A DNA stretch of 51,858 nt. Source: Acidobacteriota bacterium (GTDB lineage: Bacteria > Acidobacteriota > Terriglobia > Bryobacterales > Bryobacteraceae). This document shows positions 7,803-17,240 of the stretch, one piece after another (position 1 is the stretch's first letter; every line of letters begins with the position of its first letter). Location: positions 1 to 51,858 of the forward strand of contig JAFDVU010000034.1 in assembly GCA_018268835.1 (NCBI GenBank), given 5' to 3'. The notes under the pieces were generated by a model. The model saw only the letters and a program-made list of their open reading frames with translations. It did not search any database and was not told where the DNA came from. The translations under genes were made by a program, and so were the position numbers.

Positions 7803-9245
7803 TCAATACGCTTTGGCGATGACGGCGCGGTGATCCACGGTTTCGCCGGTGATGATGCACTTGCCGGGACCGTCGTATTCGTCCACCAGCGGGATGTTGC
7901 GCACCGTGGCCTTGAACTCCTTGAGCACGGCGTCGCAATCGGGATCGTCCTTGATGTGCGCCATCACGAACTTGCCTCCGCCCTTTTCGGCGGTCGCGTC
8001 CTTGAGGATGGACTGCACCTCTTCGAGCGAATTGGCGAGCACGGTGTTGGCCTTGAGGCGGTCCTTGGCGCGAGCGAAGAGCGACGTCTGCGTGTCCTCG
8101 AGCGCGGCGGCGAGCTTTTCCTTCACCACCGACTGCTCCACTGGTTCCTTGGCCCCGGTATCGCGCCGCTTGAGCACGATCTTGCCGCTGGCGAGATCGC
8201 GCGGACCCAGTTCCAGCACCACCGGCACGCCGCGGCGCTCCCAGTGGAAGAACTTTGCGCCCGGCGTCTGCCCTTCGCGATCGTCCACCTTCGCGCCGAC
8301 CTCCGCCGCGATGCGGTGCGCCGCTTCGAGCACGGCGGACTTTTCCTCGTCCTTGCGATAGATCGGCACCAGCACGGATTTCACCGGCGCCAGGCGCGGC
8401 GGCAGCACCAGGCCCTTATCGTCGGAGTGAGTCATGATCAGCCCGCCGATGAGGCGCGTGCTCACGCCCCAACTGGTCTGCCAGACGTAATCGAGCTGCC
8501 CTTCCTTGTTCTGGAACTGCACGTCGAAGGCCTTGCCGAAGTTCTGGCCGAGGTCGTGGCTGGTGCCCGCCTGCAGCGCCAGGCCGTTCTGCATCATGGC
8601 TTCGATCGAGTAGCTCTTGAGCGCTCCGGCGAACTTCTCCGCGCGCGTTTTGACGCCCTTGATCACCGGCATCGCCATCACGCTTTCGGCGACCTCGGCG
8701 TAGATATCGAGGATGCGCAGCACTTCTTCGAGCGCCTCTTCGTGCGTGGAGTGCGCGGTGTGGCCTTCCTGCCAGAGAAATTCCGTGGTGCGCAGGAACA
8801 TGCGGGTGCGCAGTTCCCAGCGCACGACGTTGGCCCACTGATTGACCAGCACCGGCAAATCGCGCCAGCTCTGGATCCACTTCGCGAAAAAGTGACCGAT
8901 GATGGTCTCCGACGTGGGCCGGATCACGTACGGCTCTTCTAGTTCCTTGCCGCCGGCGATCGTGACCACCGCCAGTTCCGGGGAGAAGCCCTCTACGTGC
9001 TCGGCCTCCTTCTTCAGGAAGCTCTGCGGGATCAGCAGCGGGAAGTAGACGTTCTGGTGGTTCGTGCGCTTGAAGCGGTCGTCGAACTCGCGCTGCATCA
9101 CCTCCCAGACCGCGTAGCCGTTGGCCTTGATGACCATGCAGCCCTTGACGATCTCGGCGGGCTCCGCCATGTCGCCTTGCAGAACGACGTCTTGATACCA
9201 GGTGGCAAAGTCCTGGCTTCGTGCCGTAATCGGAGATTCAGCCAT
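7803..9245 (-). CDS. proS: Prolyl-tRNA synthetase, short (type 3) form
   Basis: Charges tRNA-Pro. From ATG 9245 the product has 480 residues, beginning [21 protein letters not shown]. It lacks the bacterial editing insertion and ends in the C-terminal ...VIAKAY with a final Tyr, as in the archaeal/eukaryotic-like ProRS type. Class II motifs are visible: [12 protein letters not shown], motif 2 [24 protein letters not shown], motif 3 [21 protein letters not shown]. The frame is open 28 codons further upstream without similarity; GGAG lies about a dozen bases before ATG 9245. The last 91 bases are duplicated beside hisA. Confidence 0.93.
   Translation of the reverse strand: MAESPITARSQDFATWYQDVVLQGDMAEPAEIVKGCMVIKANGYAVWEVMQREFDDRFKRTNHQNVYFPLLIPQSFLKKEAEHVEGFSPELAVVTIAGGKELEEPYVIRPTSETIIGHFFAKWIQSWRDLPVLVNQWANVVRWELRTRMFLRTTEFLWQEGHTAHSTHEEALEEVLRILDIYAEVAESVMAMPVIKGVKTRAEKFAGALKSYSIEAMMQNGLALQAGTSHDLGQNFGKAFDVQFQNKEGQLDYVWQTSWGVSTRLIGGLIMTHSDDKGLVLPPRLAPVKSVLVPIYRKDEEKSAVLEAAHRIAAEVGAKVDDREGQTPGAKFFHWERRGVPVVLELGPRDLASGKIVLKRRDTGAKEPVEQSVVKEKLAAALEDTQTSLFARAKDRLKANTVLANSLEEVQSILKDATAEKGGGKFVMAHIKDDPDCDAVLKEFKATVRNIPLVDEYDGPGKCIITGETVDHRAVIAKAY
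7807..7897 (-). repeat. proS 3' end, parent of the duplicated fragment
   Basis: The segment of intact proS whose copy lies at 7530-7620. The offset is 277 bases and both copies point the same way. Confidence 0.85.
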
Positions 9246-9348
9246 ATGTCGGGTGAATCTCCAGCTTACGACACTTGGCGGCAGGCGCGCTCTCTCCAGG
9301 GAACCTTGGTCAAGGTTTCCTGAATCCATGACGCGCGGCGTCTCGGCG

Positions 9349-9377
9349 TGAGCGCCCTGCCGCGCGGTTAGCGCTCA
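9349..9377. repeat. Hairpin at the 3' end of the TonB-dependent receptor gene
   Basis: TGAGCGC (9349-9355) pairs with GCGCTCA (9371-9377) around a 15-base loop. The loop region contains CGCCCTGCCGCGCGG (9353-9367), which recurs exactly at 18421-18435 downstream of another minus-strand gene. It may be a small REP-like element or a Rho-independent-type stem without a clear T-tract. Confidence 0.4.
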
Positions 9378-12300
9378 GAATCGGAAGCGGATCGCGGTCT
9401 GCACCACGCGCGGATCGCCGGCGCTGGAAATGGTTCCGAAGTCGGAGTTCGGATACGTGGACGCCGGGTTGCCGAAGTTCACCGTGTTGAACGCGTTGAA
9501 CGTCTCCAGCCGCAGATCGATCTGCGTGCTGTCGCTGGGCTTGAACTGCTTGGCCAGGCTGATCGACGTGCTAAACAGCTTCGGCCCCCAGGCGACGTTG
9601 CGCGCCGCGTTACCCGGCGTGTTGATCGGCTGCACGGCGAACGCGCTCATGCTGAGGAAGTGCAGGCGGTCCGTCTTGGGATCGATGCCGGTGTTCGGCG
9701 TGGCCACCAGGTTCGGACGCAGCGCGCCGCCGTTGCGGTTGAAGAAACGGTAGCTCTGTCCGGTGGCGGGATTCGTGGCCGTGCCGTTGAGGCTCACGTT
9801 CACCGGCAGTCCGGTGCGCCCGGTGACGATTCCCGAAATCTGCCAGCCGCCCGCGATGCCGTCGAGCACTCGGTTCCAACCACTGCCGAAACGATGGCCG
9901 CGGCCGATAGGCAGCGCATAAATCGTGGACGCCGTCACGCGATGCCGCGCGGTTTGCGATTGCGGTCCGCGGTCGCCGCGGAAGTTGTCCAGGTACTGCG
10001 GAGAGGAGTTGGCGCCCCACGCGCCGGCTTCGTCGATCGCACTCGCCCACGTGTAGGAGATCAGTCCGTACAAGCCGTGCGACAGATGTTTTTCGAACTT
10101 GAGTTGCAGCGCGTTGTACCAGCTTTCGGCGCGGGTCGCGCCCATGGTGATCTGCGACCACTGCGGATACGGGCGGTTGGCCGCGATACTGCCGTCCACG
10201 CCGAACGGCGTCTGGTTCAGCGAGTATTCCGCGAACAGGTTCTGCCCGCGGTTGCCCACGTAGGCCGCTTCGAAGGTGGATTGCGAGGGCAGCAGGTACT
10301 GTAGCGCGAGGTTGAACTGCTGAATCAGCGCGGCGTGGTAGTTCTTCTCCCGCGCGCGCAGCGAAACGATCGTGGTGTTGTAGTTGTTGAAGATCCCCGG
10401 GGGAATCGGGTCGGAGAGCAGGAACGGCGCCGGTCCCGTGCCCTGCCGCACGATCGTCACTGGCGTGAGTTGCGGCGGGTTGAGCGGCAGGCTCACGTCC
10501 GATCCGCTCATGTCTTCCCCGGAGTAGAAGATGCCGTAGCCGCCGCGCGCCACCAGTTTGCCGGGGAGGATCTGCCAGGCCAGGCCGATGCGCGGCGCCC
10601 AGTCGCGCTTGTCGGGATTCACCAGGTAGTCCGTGGGGTTCGACGCCTTGACGAGTTGCCCGGTGCCGGGATCGAAGTTGATGTTCATGTTGGGACGCGC
10701 GCCGTAGTAGGGTGTCTCGTACTCGTAGCGCAGCCCCAGGTTCAGCGTGAAGTTGCGCGCGATCTTCCAATCGTCCTGCACGAAGCCCGCCCAGGCGTTC
10801 TGCAACTGCTCGACCACCGCCTGCGTGTTGGCGTCGAACTGGTAGACCTGTCCGAGCAGCAGGTCGGCCATCGATTCGGTGGTGTAGTTGCCGTTGAATG
10901 TGTAGGCCGGGATGGTGCGCGCCGAGTCCAGGAACGAATCGTTCTTGCGCCGCGTCTCGACGCCCGCGCGCAGCGAGTGCGCGCCACGCACGAAGCTGAC
11001 GTTGTCGATGAACTGGAATAGGTCGGGCTTCTGATACTGCGGTCGGAAGTTGCGCACCCCGATCGATTGATAGCTGGAGACGTTCATCAGCGGGATGCCG
11101 CCGGTCTGCGCGCTCTCGGCCGGGATTCCCTGGAACCCGAACTGCGTGGCCGAGGTCAGGTCCGCCGAAGCCTGCTGGAACGTGGCGTACGTGCGGGTGA
11201 AGCCGAAGCGAAGGAAATTGATCACGCTCGGGCGGATGGTGCGGGTCCAGGTGGCGCCTATGTTGTGATTCGTGTTGAACTGCGCGCCTTGGCTGCAACT
11301 GCCGCAATCGGCCAGGCCCGGAATCGGGCTGTCGCGGAAGATGTCCTGGCGCAGGTAACTCCACCGCGCGCTGAAGACGTCCTTCTCGCTCAGGTTGTAG
11401 TCGGCCCTGATGTCGCCCTTGTGGCTGTGCTCGGTGCCATTGGCCTGCATGCCGTAGTTCTGAATCGTCTGCCCGCTGGAGGCGACCACGCCCGCCAGGT
11501 TCGGCGCCGGGAACAGATCCAGCACCTTCTTGCCCAGCGTGTCGAACCGGTTGGCCGGGATGGTGCGGTTCGGGAACACGCCGCCGGAAGGATCGTTGAT
11601 GTTCTTGTAGAAGACGCCGTTGTGTTCGGCCGCGGTCGGCACCGTGTAGAGGAACTGATCGGCGAAGTCCTGCAGGAAGCCCTCGTAATCCACGAAGTAG
11701 AACAGCTTGTTCTTGCGGATGGGGCCGCCGAAGGTGCCGCCGAACTGATTCCAGTTCAGCACCGGCCTGCCGGCGCCGATCAGGTTCGCGCTCCAGGGTG
11801 TGGCCGCGAGTTCGCGGTTTCGATTGTAATACCAGCCCGAGCCGTGCATCTGGTTGCTGCCGGACTTGAGCACCACGTTGACCACCGCGCCCGCCGAACG
11901 GCCGAATTCCGCCGAGTAGCTGTTGGTCTGCACCTTGAATTCGCCGATGGCGTCGGGCGAAGGCTGCACCACCTGCGCCGAGAGCGACTGCGCGTTCGTC
12001 GTCCCCTGGTTGTTGTCCACGCCGTCGATGGTGAAGTTATTCTGCGTCTGATAATTGCCGTTGGCGACGAACCATCCCGTGCCGCGCGTGGTGGTGGGCA
12101 GCGTGCTGTCCGTCGCGCCCGGCACCAGTAGCGCGAGTTCCGTGTAGCGGCGGCCGGCCAGCGGCAGTTCCCTGGCGACATCGCCGCTCACCACCTGCCC
12201 GAGCGAACCCTCTTCGGACTGCACGATCTCCGCCGCCGCGCTCACTTCCACCGCGGACGTCACCCCGGCCACCTGCAGCGCAACCCGGACCAGTTTGTGC

Positions 12301-12590
12301 TCGTCCACGTTCACCGTAAGATCGCTGACCCGCGTCTGCTGGAACCCGGGCTTGCTCACCTCCACGCTGTATCCGCCCGGAATCACGGGCGTGAATGTGG
12401 CATATCCGTCCGATGCCGAGGTCCTCATCGTCTGCACGCCGGTGGCGGTGTTCGCCAGGACGACCCGCGCATCGGCGACACCGAGACCCGAGGCGTCGAT
12501 GACCAGTACGCGAACGGCGCCCGCATCGGTTTGCGCGGCCATCGGCGCGGCAAGGCAGACGAGTAGTGCGATGTGTGTGAGCTTCTTCAA
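9375..12590 (-). CDS. Oar-like TonB-dependent receptor with carboxypeptidase-regulatory domain
   Basis: Outer-membrane receptor of the large acidobacterial Oar/SusC-like group. TTG 12590 was chosen as start because a strong GGAGGA stands just before it and the export signal begins there (KKLTHIALLVCLAAPMAAQ); an in-frame start at 12620 would add ten residues. About residues 20-105 form the beta-sandwich carboxypeptidase-regulatory domain (VRVLVIDASGLGVADARV ... GGYSVEVSKPGF). A plug-like segment follows with ELPLAGRRYTELALLVPG and TIDGVDNNQGTTNAQ, then a long beta-barrel ending in the aromatic signature AIRFRF. It follows the ROK gene on the same strand, 54 bases downstream. The ligand is unknown; a sugar or oligomer is only a guess from the ROK neighbour. 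Confidence 0.9.
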   Translation of the reverse strand: MKKLTHIALLVCLAAPMAAQTDAGAVRVLVIDASGLGVADARVVLANTATGVQTMRTSASDGYATFTPVIPGGYSVEVSKPGFQQTRVSDLTVNVDEHKLVRVALQVAGVTSAVEVSAAAEIVQSEEGSLGQVVSGDVARELPLAGRRYTELALLVPGATDSTLPTTTRGTGWFVANGNYQTQNNFTIDGVDNNQGTTNAQSLSAQVVQPSPDAIGEFKVQTNSYSAEFGRSAGAVVNVVLKSGSNQMHGSGWYYNRNRELAATPWSANLIGAGRPVLNWNQFGGTFGGPIRKNKLFYFVDYEGFLQDFADQFLYTVPTAAEHNGVFYKNINDPSGGVFPNRTIPANRFDTLGKKVLDLFPAPNLAGVVASSGQTIQNYGMQANGTEHSHKGDIRADYNLSEKDVFSARWSYLRQDIFRDSPIPGLADCGSCSQGAQFNTNHNIGATWTRTIRPSVINFLRFGFTRTYATFQQASADLTSATQFGFQGIPAESAQTGGIPLMNVSSYQSIGVRNFRPQYQKPDLFQFIDNVSFVRGAHSLRAGVETRRKNDSFLDSARTIPAYTFNGNYTTESMADLLLGQVYQFDANTQAVVEQLQNAWAGFVQDDWKIARNFTLNLGLRYEYETPYYGARPNMNINFDPGTGQLVKASNPTDYLVNPDKRDWAPRIGLAWQILPGKLVARGGYGIFYSGEDMSGSDVSLPLNPPQLTPVTIVRQGTGPAPFLLSDPIPPGIFNNYNTTIVSLRAREKNYHAALIQQFNLALQYLLPSQSTFEAAYVGNRGQNLFAEYSLNQTPFGVDGSIAANRPYPQWSQITMGATRAESWYNALQLKFEKHLSHGLYGLISYTWASAIDEAGAWGANSSPQYLDNFRGDRGPQSQTARHRVTASTIYALPIGRGHRFGSGWNRVLDGIAGGWQISGIVTGRTGLPVNVSLNGTATNPATGQSYRFFNRNGGALRPNLVATPNTGIDPKTDRLHFLSMSAFAVQPINTPGNAARNVAWGPKLFSTSISLAKQFKPSDSTQIDLRLETFNAFNTVNFGNPASTYPNSDFGTISSAGDPRVVQTAIRFRF

Positions 12591-12609
12591 GGCTTCCTCC
12601 GTGAAGGGA

Positions 12610-12615
12610 AGTATA
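12610..12615 (-). promoter_or_regulatory. Candidate -10 element before the TonB receptor gene
   Basis: TATACT reads on the minus strand here, 20 bases upstream of the TTG start and just ahead of the GGAGGA ribosome site. No good -35 hexamer is seen at 16-18 bases. The receptor may therefore have its own promoter as well as read-through from the ROK gene. Confidence 0.3.
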
Positions 12616-12644
12616 GCCAACGGTCTTGACAGCCTGATGACAGC

Positions 12645-13589
12645 CTACGGGCGCGGCGCCATGACCAGCGCGGCCGCGCCGGCGATGCCGGAACCGTCCG
12701 CAATCTGCGCCCGCAGGAGCGGAACCTCGCGGCCCAGCAGCACGCGCGACCGGTCCCAGACGTCCTGCTCCAGCGGTTCGAAGAGGTCGCGGCCGGCGTC
12801 GGCCACGTATCCGCCCAGGATCACGGCTTCCGGATCGAAGATGTGAATCAAGCCCGCGATGGCCGCTCCCAGCCGGCGCGTGGCGCGGTCCACCACCGCG
12901 CCAGCTACCGCATCGCCTTCGCCGGCCGCGCCGAGCACGGTGCGGTACGTCGCCAGTTGCGGTTGCTCGCGGAAGAGACGGGTGAGCACGGAATCGCAGC
13001 CGCGATGCACCGCCGCCCACGCCTCGCTTTCGATCGCCTGCGCCGAGAACACGGTCTGCAGGCAGCCCCGGTTGCCGCAGGCGCAGATGGCGCCGTCCGG
13101 TTCCACCGTGATGTGGCCCAGCATCCCGGCCATGCCTCGGCTGCCGCGCATCAATTTGCCGTCGATGAGCGCCGCGCCGCCGACCGTGCTGCTCAGATTC
13201 AGCATCACCACGTCGCGCAGATCGCGCGCCGCGCCCCATACAACTTCCCCGGACAGGGCCGCGCGGGCGTCGTTGTCCGCGAACACCGGCACGTCCGCCG
13301 GCAGTGGCAGAACCTCGCTGATGCGCAGTCCCTGCAAGTAGTGGAGCGTCCCGGGCAGTTGTTCGACCATGGTCGATTCAGGGTCAATCACGCCCTTGCA
13401 CCCGACCCCGGCGCCGGCCGGCATCCCGCTGGTTTCCACCAGCCATCGGATCACCTCGCGGAGCGAGGCTACGAAGGTGTCCAGATCCGCCGGCGTCTGA
13501 ATCGTGCGCGATGCGAGCGTCGCGCCCTCTCCGTCCACCATGCCGGCGCGCAATTGGTTTCCGCCGATGTCGATTCCCAGGATCACCAT
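12645..13589 (-). CDS. ROK-family sugar kinase-like protein
   Basis: 314 residues starting VILGIDIGGNQLRAG (ATP-binding phosphate-1 motif after the initiator), with FADNDARAALSGE carrying the catalytic-base Asp of ROK kinases and the zinc-binding motif CACGNRGCLQT. In the usual ROK signature the last position is Glu (CxCGxxGCxE); here it is Gln. No N-terminal helix-turn-helix is present, so this looks like a kinase and not a NagC/XylR-type repressor. It lies nine bases downstream of an SDR gene and upstream of the TonB receptor, suggesting a small unit for uptake and processing of a sugar, substrate unknown. Confidence 0.85.
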   Translation of the reverse strand: MVILGIDIGGNQLRAGMVDGEGATLASRTIQTPADLDTFVASLREVIRWLVETSGMPAGAGVGCKGVIDPESTMVEQLPGTLHYLQGLRISEVLPLPADVPVFADNDARAALSGEVVWGAARDLRDVVMLNLSSTVGGAALIDGKLMRGSRGMAGMLGHITVEPDGAICACGNRGCLQTVFSAQAIESEAWAAVHRGCDSVLTRLFREQPQLATYRTVLGAAGEGDAVAGAVVDRATRRLGAAIAGLIHIFDPEAVILGGYVADAGRDLFEPLEQDVWDRSRVLLGREVPLLRAQIADGSGIAGAAALVMAPRP

Positions 13590-13598
13590 GTCGTCTTC

Positions 13599-14372
13599 CT
13601 AAACTCCGCTGAACCGCCAGCCTGCGTCGATGGTTACCACCTCGCCGGTAATCGCCCGCGTCTCCGATCCCAGCAGGAACAGCCCCGCGCGCGCGATCTC
13701 CTCGACTGGAATCACCCCGGCAGTGAGCGGCTGGCGCCGGCGCACGAATTCCTGTAACTCCGGGTCGGACTGCGCCCGCTGTCCGGCGGGTGTGCCGGCC
13801 ACTCCGGGCGCGATCACGTTAACGCGGATTCCGTGCGGAGCGTAGTAGGCCGCCATGGAGCGGCACATCGCCGCCAGCGCTCCCTTGGCGGCCGCGTAAC
13901 CGTGGGTCGCGAAGTGTTTCGTATCCGGCGATTCTGCCAGCACGCTGCCTACCGCGACGATGGCCCCGCGCGTGCCTCCGGAGTCGGGTGTCTGCGCCAT
14001 CATGCGATTCACCGCCGCCCGGCACAGGCGGAAGGCGATTCCCAGGTTCCAGGCGAGCGCGTTCTCCCAGCCTTCGTCGTCGATTTCGTGCAGCGGACCG
14101 TCGCCGTGGCGCCTGCCGCTCAAGCCGGTCACGTGGAAGAGCGCGTCCACGCGGCCGAAGCGGGCCAGGCAGTGGCTAACGATGCTGTCCGCAGCGCCGG
14201 GCGCGCGCAGGTCGCCCGTCCAGCACTCGGCGCCGGTGTCGGCGGTAAGCTCCATGCCGGAGAGTTCGTCGGACGACGCCACCAGCACGCGCGCTCCTCC
14301 GGACGCGGCCAGGCGCACCGCCGCCGCCCCGATACCCGACGATCCCGTTACGATCAGAACCCTACCGTTCAC
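13599..14372 (-). CDS. Short-chain dehydrogenase/reductase
   Basis: 257-residue classical SDR starting at GTG 14372 (VNGRVLIVTGSSGIGAAAVRLA). The cofactor loop is TGSSGIG. The catalytic Ser lies in VAVGSVLAES and the Tyr/Lys pair in GYAAAKGALAAM. The C-terminus EVVTIDAGWRFSGV is typical of SDRs with a closing GG/AG-W motif. Residues after the first strand suggest NADP or NAD cannot be decided by eye. First gene of the SDR-ROK-receptor series; divergent from the DUF3108 gene with a 69-base gap. Confidence 0.88.
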   Translation of the reverse strand: MNGRVLIVTGSSGIGAAAVRLAASGGARVLVASSDELSGMELTADTGAECWTGDLRAPGAADSIVSHCLARFGRVDALFHVTGLSGRRHGDGPLHEIDDEGWENALAWNLGIAFRLCRAAVNRMMAQTPDSGGTRGAIVAVGSVLAESPDTKHFATHGYAAAKGALAAMCRSMAAYYAPHGIRVNVIAPGVAGTPAGQRAQSDPELQEFVRRRQPLTAGVIPVEEIARAGLFLLGSETRAITGEVVTIDAGWRFSGV

Positions 14373-14441
14373 GTTTCCCGACCTATTAATGTACCAGCGC
14401 GCGTTGCGCGGGCGGCAGCGCATCTGCGACACTGGCCTTTC

Positions 14442-15188
14442 ATGGCACTGAAGCTCCCGCTGGTGCTCCTGGTCTGTGCTCCGTTCGCATTCCCCCAGGC
14501 TGCCGGGCTGCCCGCGACAGAATCGTTCTCTTACAACATCGAGTGGCGGCTCTTTAACGCGGGCAAAGCCAGGATCGACATCGCCACCACTACCTCCGCG
14601 CAGCGGACGGAATCGCAGGCGCGTCTGCATATCGAGTCCACCGGCTTCGTCTCCAAGCTGTTCCGGGTAGAGGACGATTACACCTCCCAGTTGAACGGCG
14701 GTTTCTGCGCCGAATCCACCCACATCCTGACCCACGAGGGCAACCGCGAACGCGAAACCCGCGTCGCCTTCGATGCCCAGGCTAAGAAGGCGAGCTACCT
14801 GGAGCGCGACCGGACCAGGAACAACGCGGTGGTCCTGCAGCACGAGATCGATGTCCCCTCCTGCGTTCACGATGTGGTGGGCGGCCTGTTCTTCCTGCGG
14901 ACCCTCAACCTGGAACCCGGCCAGAGCACGCAGGTTCCGGTCAGCGACGGAAAGAAGAGCGTTATGGCCCGGGTGGAGGCGCAGTCCCGCGAAGAGGTGA
15001 AGACGCCCGCGGGCACATTCAAGACCATCCGCTACGAAATTTACCTGTTCAACAATGTGCTCTACAAGCGCCCCGCGCACCTCAACGTCTGGCTTTCTGA
15101 CGACCAGCGGCGCCTGCCGGTGCAGATTCGCGTGCGCATGACCTTCACTATCGGCACCATCAACCTGCAGTTGGAAAAGCACGAGTGA
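14442..15188 (+). CDS. DUF3108-type exported protein
   Basis: 248 residues with a clear signal peptide (MALKLPLVLLVCAPFAFPQA). The mature part starts ESFSYNIEWRLFNAGKARIDI and contains VVGGLFFLRTLNLEPGQSTQVPVSDGKKS and DDQRRLPVQIRVRMTFTIGTINLQLEK; this pattern of a beta-rich periplasmic protein ending in a repeated-strand RLPVQIR motif matches the DUF3108 family. Function is unknown. The stop overlaps the GTG of the next exported protein gene, so the two are probably co-translated. Confidence 0.78.
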   Translation: MALKLPLVLLVCAPFAFPQAAGLPATESFSYNIEWRLFNAGKARIDIATTTSAQRTESQARLHIESTGFVSKLFRVEDDYTSQLNGGFCAESTHILTHEGNRERETRVAFDAQAKKASYLERDRTRNNAVVLQHEIDVPSCVHDVVGGLFFLRTLNLEPGQSTQVPVSDGKKSVMARVEAQSREEVKTPAGTFKTIRYEIYLFNNVLYKRPAHLNVWLSDDQRRLPVQIRVRMTFTIGTINLQLEKHE

Positions 15189-15763
15189 TCCGCGTGGTCG
15201 TTCTCTGGCTGTCTGCGGCCGCGATGGCGCAGGCGGTAGAGTTCCGCATTCAGTTCGGCGCGCTGGAGCGCATGCTGGCCGAACAGGTGTTCACGCAGGA
15301 GGGCCGCCGCTACGTGCGCGGCAACCGCGGGAACAAGTGCAACTTCGCGTACCTCGAAAAGCCGCAGGTGCGCGGCGACAACGGGCGCCTCCTGATGCGC
15401 GCGCACTTCACCGGCCGCGCCGCGCTGAACCTGGTAGGCCAGTGCGTGGGGCTGGGCGACGCGTTCGACGCCGTCATCACGGCGGTGCCGGTGTATCGCA
15501 ACGGCGCCGTCGGGTTGCAGGAGGTCAAGGTCGTGAGCGCAGGCAAGACCAGCTACTACATCCGCAAGGTCTGCGCCGCCATGGAGGCGAGTCTCTCGCG
15601 CGACTTCAAGTATCCGTTGGAACGCGAGGCCCAGCAGCTGCTCGAGAGTCCGGGCGCGACTCCGCAGTACAGGCGCGAGGTGCGCAAATTCAACGTACCC
15701 GATATCCGTGTGGCTGCCGATGTGCTGGTGCTCAGCGTGGACTTCGAAATGACCATCCGCTAG
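15185..15763 (+). CDS. Exported protein of unknown function
   Basis: 192 residues from GTG 15185 (GTGA overlap with the DUF3108 gene). Residues 1-17 form a short signal (VVVLWLSAAAMAQA). The mature protein has RGNRGNKCNFAYLEKPQV, NLVGQCVGLGDAFDAVITAVPVYR and a C-terminal VRVAADVLVLSVDFEMTIR-like strand (residues ~172-191); three Cys are visible. I do not recognise the family. It may be a periplasmic beta-barrel or lipid-binding-type protein, judged only from the alternating pattern. Its last 32 bases overlap the convergent membrane protein gene. Confidence 0.65.
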   Translation: MIRVVVLWLSAAAMAQAVEFRIQFGALERMLAEQVFTQEGRRYVRGNRGNKCNFAYLEKPQVRGDNGRLLMRAHFTGRAALNLVGQCVGLGDAFDAVITAVPVYRNGAVGLQEVKVVSAGKTSYYIRKVCAAMEASLSRDFKYPLEREAQQLLESPGATPQYRREVRKFNVPDIRVAADVLVLSVDFEMTIR

Positions 15764-17240
15764 GACTTGCGGCACGGCTCGCCGCCCATACCAGCGCGGC
15801 ATTGGCCAGAAGGTACAGCGGCCAGGTCGCGGGCAGCGGCGGCAAGCCGCTCCAGTGATACGCTTCGAGCGACCCGTTCGCGCGATGCCGGATCAGTCCG
15901 CCGTAGTAGGGCGCCAGCACGAACAGCACGGTGTAGAGGTCGAACGCGACGGCCAGCAGGACGCACCGGGTCATTGCGATTGGTCCCCGCCGGACGCCGA
16001 CGAGCCCGGTGAGTCCGCTGGCCAGCAGAATCGCTTCCACCGCCGCCATGGAGAGCGCGTACCAGCCCACGCCCGCCGACATGCCCGTCGCCACGAAAGC
16101 GTTGAGCGAGAAAAAGCACGTGGCCAGGACGAATAGCACTTGTGCGGCGACGAGTCGCGGGTCGGCGCGGCGGCCGAGCAGCGCCAGTCCCACCACCGCG
16201 AGGAGCGCCAGCGCTTCCCACACGCGATACATCCAACTGCGCACCTGCAGGAAACTCCAGCCGCCGATCCAGATGTGGGTCATGGCGGCGGAGTCCGCCA
16301 CGCGCGGCCAGTTCACGCGCGCGATGGCGGCGAGTTTCGTGGCGGCGCCGCTGCGCGAGGCGACTGCCATCTGGTCGCCCGCGAGCGTCCCGGTGGAGGC
16401 GAGCGTGCCCCCGTACCACCAGCCGGCGAGGACCGCCGCGATCGCCAGCGCGCCCCACATGCGGCGATCGCGCAGCGCCATCAGCAGGAACACGGCGGCC
16501 AGCACCAGCGCGTACCCCTTGGCCAGCAGCGCCGCGCCCAGCGCCGCGCCGCCCAGCACCCAGCGAGGCTTCGCCCGAACCACGGCCCACAACGCCAGGG
16601 TCATCAGCGGGAACGCCAGCGCATCGTTGCCCACGTGCGCCATCTGAATGGCCACCGCGGGACTCGCGGCGACGAAGCCCGCGGCCGCGAGCGCCGCCGC
16701 GCGTGCCGCCGCCACACGCCGCGCCATGCTCCAGGCGAGCGGAATCGCTGCCGACGCCAGCAGCACGCTCAGCAGCCGCAGCAACAGCACCTGCCGTTCG
16801 AGCGGCCAGCCGCGCGTGAGCCGGTAGGGCAGCGCCATCACCGCGTAGTAGAGCGGCGGCTGCTGGCCTTCATACTGCCGTTGAATCGAAGGCGGCAGTT
16901 CCGGCGGACGCCGGTACCAGGCGGTCACGTGCGCGAGTTCCGCGCGCCGGCGCGCGCGCTCCTCCGGCGGCAGGCGCCAGAAGTCGTCGTGGTTCACCGC
17001 TCCCGCCACCCAGCCGTTGTTGGACCACGGCAGCGGCGCCAGTTCCAGCGTGCGCACCACGGCATCGCTCACCAGGAGCGTTCGCGCCGGCATGCGCCCG
17101 TGTCCGGCGAACCACTCGACCGCGGCGAAGTGAGCCCACTCGTCGAGACCCTCCCACAACGGCATCTGCGCGCAGTAGTAGACGCCGCGCACCACGAAGG
17201 CGAGCCAGACCACCGTGACCGCGATGCGCGCGCGCGTCAT
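15732..17240 (-). CDS. Polytopic GT-C-like membrane protein
   Basis: 502 residues from ATG 17240, which overlaps the stop of the upstream aminotransferase (ATGA). The N-terminal loop after the first helix has PLWEGLDEWAHFAAVEWFAGHGRMP: an acidic pair in the first periplasmic loop followed by about ten membrane segments, as in GT-C glycosyltransferases (ArnT/PMT/DUF2142 type) that use lipid-linked sugars. A roughly 100-residue loop (residues ~50-130) is rich in Trp and Arg. A membrane glycosyltransferase is the best guess; donor and acceptor are unknown. Confidence 0.65.
   Translation of the reverse strand: MTRARIAVTVVWLAFVVRGVYYCAQMPLWEGLDEWAHFAAVEWFAGHGRMPARTLLVSDAVVRTLELAPLPWSNNGWVAGAVNHDDFWRLPPEERARRRAELAHVTAWYRRPPELPPSIQRQYEGQQPPLYYAVMALPYRLTRGWPLERQVLLLRLLSVLLASAAIPLAWSMARRVAAARAAALAAAGFVAASPAVAIQMAHVGNDALAFPLMTLALWAVVRAKPRWVLGGAALGAALLAKGYALVLAAVFLLMALRDRRMWGALAIAAVLAGWWYGGTLASTGTLAGDQMAVASRSGAATKLAAIARVNWPRVADSAAMTHIWIGGWSFLQVRSWMYRVWEALALLAVVGLALLGRRADPRLVAAQVLFVLATCFFSLNAFVATGMSAGVGWYALSMAAVEAILLASGLTGLVGVRRGPIAMTRCVLLAVAFDLYTVLFVLAPYYGGLIRHRANGSLEAYHWSGLPPLPATWPLYLLANAALVWAASRAASPSGWSFRSPR

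Noticed and set aside
9610..12181. Several long frames on both strands within the TonB receptor gene
   Set aside because: Shadows of a strongly supported 1,071-residue receptor.
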